NCBI GenBank assembly: GCA_031287815.1 | Contig: JAITSM010000160.1 | Coordinates: 1 to 14,211, forward strand | DNA: 14,211 nt | DNA from: Prevotellaceae bacterium | GTDB taxonomy: Bacteria; Bacteroidota; Bacteroidia; Bacteroidales; UBA932 | Direction of reading: 5' to 3' | Shown here: piece after piece, positions 12,995 to 14,211 of the stretch | Position numbering within the stretch: the first letter of the stretch is position 1 | Layout of the letters: the number at the start of each line of letters is the position of its first letter | Translations under genes and position numbers: made by a program | The notes under the pieces: model-generated | Seen by the model: the letters and a program-made list of their open reading frames with translations, nothing else | What the model was told of the DNA's origin: nothing | The model's database searches: none

Positions 12995-13795
12995 ATGGAA
13001 ATTCTACAAACCTTTATGATGCCAGGCGCATGGTTGGCGCTTGTTACGCTGGTTTTGCTCGAAACGGTGCTGGGCATCGACAATATCGTGTTTCTATCTA
13101 TCATGGCCTCGAAACTGCCGGAACGCCGGCAGCCGAAAGCCCGCACGATAGGGCTCGGGCTGGCGATGCTGGCGCGTATCCTCCTGCTCTTCGGCATATC
13201 GCTGCTTATGCGGCTGACGCAACCGCTGTGGACGCTTGAAAACGGCTGGCTGCACCTCTCCCTAACGGGGCAAAGCATCATCCTCCTGCTCGGCGGGCTG
13301 TTCCTGCTTTATAAGAGCGTGACGGAAATCCACCACAAGATAGAAGGCGCGGGAGCGACAATGGATACGCAGGTGAAGCGCCGGAGCTTTGTATGGATAA
13401 TTATTCAAATCGTGCTGCTAGACATTGTTTTTTCGCTCGACAGCGTCCTGACGGCGGTGGGCATGGTTAGCTTTAATGATTTCGGCGAACAGGGCGCGCT
13501 GGCGATTATGGTCGTGGCCATTGTGGCGGCGGTGGCGGTCATGCTGTTTTTTTCGGGGCCGGTGAGCCGTTTTGTCAACCGGCATCTTTCCATACAAATG
13601 CTTGCCCTGTCGTTCCTGATACTTATAAGCGTTACGTTGATTATCGAAGCGGGGCATCTCTCGCACCTCCGCATCTTCGGAAGGGAAGTCTCGGAAGTAC
13701 CGAAAGGATATATCTACTTCGCTATCGCCTTCTCGCTGCTGGTGGAAACGCTGAATATACGGCTTAAGAGAAGAGTGAAGAAGTATGAGGTATGA
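12995..13795 (+). CDS. TerC-family integral membrane protein
   Basis: This 266-residue protein has about seven hydrophobic segments and two matching acidic membrane motifs that define the TerC family: 'LLETVLGIDNIVF' (E23, D29, N30) and 'LLDIVFSLDSVLTAVGM' (D143, D149). Family members are implicated in metal-ion export, notably manganese, and tellurite resistance; the YgdQ/YoaE-like branch has this compact size. The exact substrate cannot be read here. It follows the rplT terminator by 27 bp with no clear promoter, so it may depend on read-through. The last codons (TAT GAG GTA TGA) are part of a GAGGTAT tandem repeat, which supplies the stop codon; the C-terminus may therefore have been altered by the repeat. 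Confidence 0.92.
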   Translation: MEILQTFMMPGAWLALVTLVLLETVLGIDNIVFLSIMASKLPERRQPKARTIGLGLAMLARILLLFGISLLMRLTQPLWTLENGWLHLSLTGQSIILLLGGLFLLYKSVTEIHHKIEGAGATMDTQVKRRSFVWIIIQIVLLDIVFSLDSVLTAVGMVSFNDFGEQGALAIMVVAIVAAVAVMLFFSGPVSRFVNRHLSIQMLALSFLILISVTLIIEAGHLSHLRIFGREVSEVPKGYIYFAIAFSLLVETLNIRLKRRVKKYEV

Positions 13796-13843
13796 GGTAT
13801 GAGGTATATGATCACCCCTCGCCCTTCACCCTTCATCCTTCAC
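13787..13843. repeat. 7-bp tandem repeats, GAGGTAT and CCCTTCA types
   Basis: GAGGTAT occurs at 13787-13793, 13794-13800 and 13801-13807. CCCTTCA occurs at 13822-13828 and 13829-13835, followed by TCCTTCA. The first set overlaps the last codons and stop of the TerC gene. Confidence 0.85.
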
Positions 13844-13865
13844 AAAAAAAACTCCTAACTTCCCA

Positions 13866-13931
13866 CAGGGCCGACGCATGTAGATTTTGATAAGTTCTAA
13901 GAGGGTGTCCTTGCTCCACTTTTTTCAGTTG
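13866..13931 (+). repeat. Left terminal repeat of the second element
   Basis: Same sequence as 9018-9083 except T to C at base 6 and T to G at base 15. Confidence 0.88.
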
Positions 13932-13987
13932 AAAATGGAAAGTTGAAAGTTAGCTGGCGCCAGCCCATTTTCCACTTTCCACTTTCC
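13930..13987. repeat. Palindromic 7-bp-period repeat with GGCGCC core
   Basis: The left arm GGAAAGTTGAAAGTT, core AGCTGGCGCCAGC and right arm ATTTTCCACTTTCCACTTTCC follow the plan of 9080-9148. The right arm has changed its heptamer from CTTTCAA to CTTTCCA. Confidence 0.8.
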
Positions 13988-13989
13988 GT

Positions 13990-14138
13990 CGGGGATGTCC
14001 CGATAACGCTATCGATGGTGTCCCGATAACGCTATCGATGGTGCCTCGATAACGCTCTCGATGGTGTATCGATAACGCTATCGATGGTGTATCGATAACG
14101 CTATCGATGGTGTATCGATAACGCTATCGATGGTGCCC
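13990..14138. repeat. Tandem array of 23-bp hairpin units
   Basis: Six 23-bp units have CGATAACGCT at 14001, 14024, 14047, 14070, 14093 and 14116. The later units contain ATCGATA-ACGC-TATCGAT, a perfect 7-bp stem with a 4-base loop, and a GGTGT spacer. The array is preceded by TCGGG-GATGT-CCCGA (about 13989-14003), which resembles the unit of the 21-bp array in the other element. Confidence 0.93.
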
Positions 14139-14211
14139 TGTTCAGGGTGATGCGGATAGATTAACTGTTAGATTCCTGTTTTTCAGCTGTTGCGTCTAAA
14201 AGGTAGTTTTT

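Larger units (their letters stand above)
13866..14211. mobile_element. Second copy of the hairpin-array element (left part; right end outside window)
   Basis: It starts CAGGGCCGACGC and matches the left end at 9018-9083 for 66 bp with two substitutions. It then has the same GAAAGTT palindrome with a GGCGCC core (13930-13987), followed by a different hairpin array (from 13990). No gene is present. The 10 bases before it (TAACTTCCCA, 13856-13865) are the predicted target duplication. The last 70 bp (14142-14211) hold nothing I recognise. The inverted end is not reached. Confidence 0.8.

Overview
The window comes from a member of the Bacteroidota, most likely Bacteroidales. Three intergenic sites fit the Bacteroidota sigma-factor promoter pattern (TTTG, about 19 bases, TAnnTTTG). 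The gene content also fits: an aryl-polyene/flexirubin-type lipid cluster, a secreted protein with a FISUMP-like C-terminus, and an infC-rpmI-rplT operon. Nearly every intergenic gap is filled with short repeats built from 7-bp units.

Layout. At 1-240 (+) is the 3' end of a hypothetical protein, followed by a bidirectional terminator. From 8639 down to 427 (-) runs one long gene set: PlsC-like acyltransferase, ketoacyl-ACP synthase, a HicA/HicB toxin-antitoxin pair, acyl carrier protein, hotdog thioesterase, and a 1332-residue ORF joining an MMPL/RND exporter to a CrtI-like FAD oxidoreductase. The genes other than hicAB are typical parts of aryl-polyene-type pathways: acyl chain made on ACP, thioesterase, acyl transfer, export. 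No adenylating ligase, dehydratase, ketoreductase or ammonia-lyase is in view, so the cluster is minimal, split or reduced. A promoter sits just upstream of the acyltransferase.

From 8640 to 9856 there is one tiny gene (8837-8947, -, 36 aa, one membrane segment) with a near-ideal promoter. Next to it is a 648-bp non-coding transposon-like element (9018-9665) with about 65-bp terminal inverted repeats, an exact 10-bp target duplication and an internal array of 21-bp hairpins. At 9857-11098 (-) is a secreted FISUMP-like protein. From 11526 to 12967 (+) is infC-rpmI-rplT with its own promoter, an apparent AUC start on infC and a strong terminator. A TerC-family membrane protein follows (12995-13795, +). 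The window ends inside a second copy of the transposon-like element (from 13866), whose hairpin array has a different 23-bp unit.

The most notable points are: (1) the two terminal-inverted-repeat elements that share ends but carry different tandem hairpin arrays; (2) a 60-bp intergenic-type repeat that lies in frame at the exporter/oxidoreductase junction and apparently fuses two genes; (3) the wider family of 7-bp-period repeats, often abutting or forming stop codons; (4) a toxin-antitoxin module inside a biosynthetic operon; (5) the non-AUG infC start.
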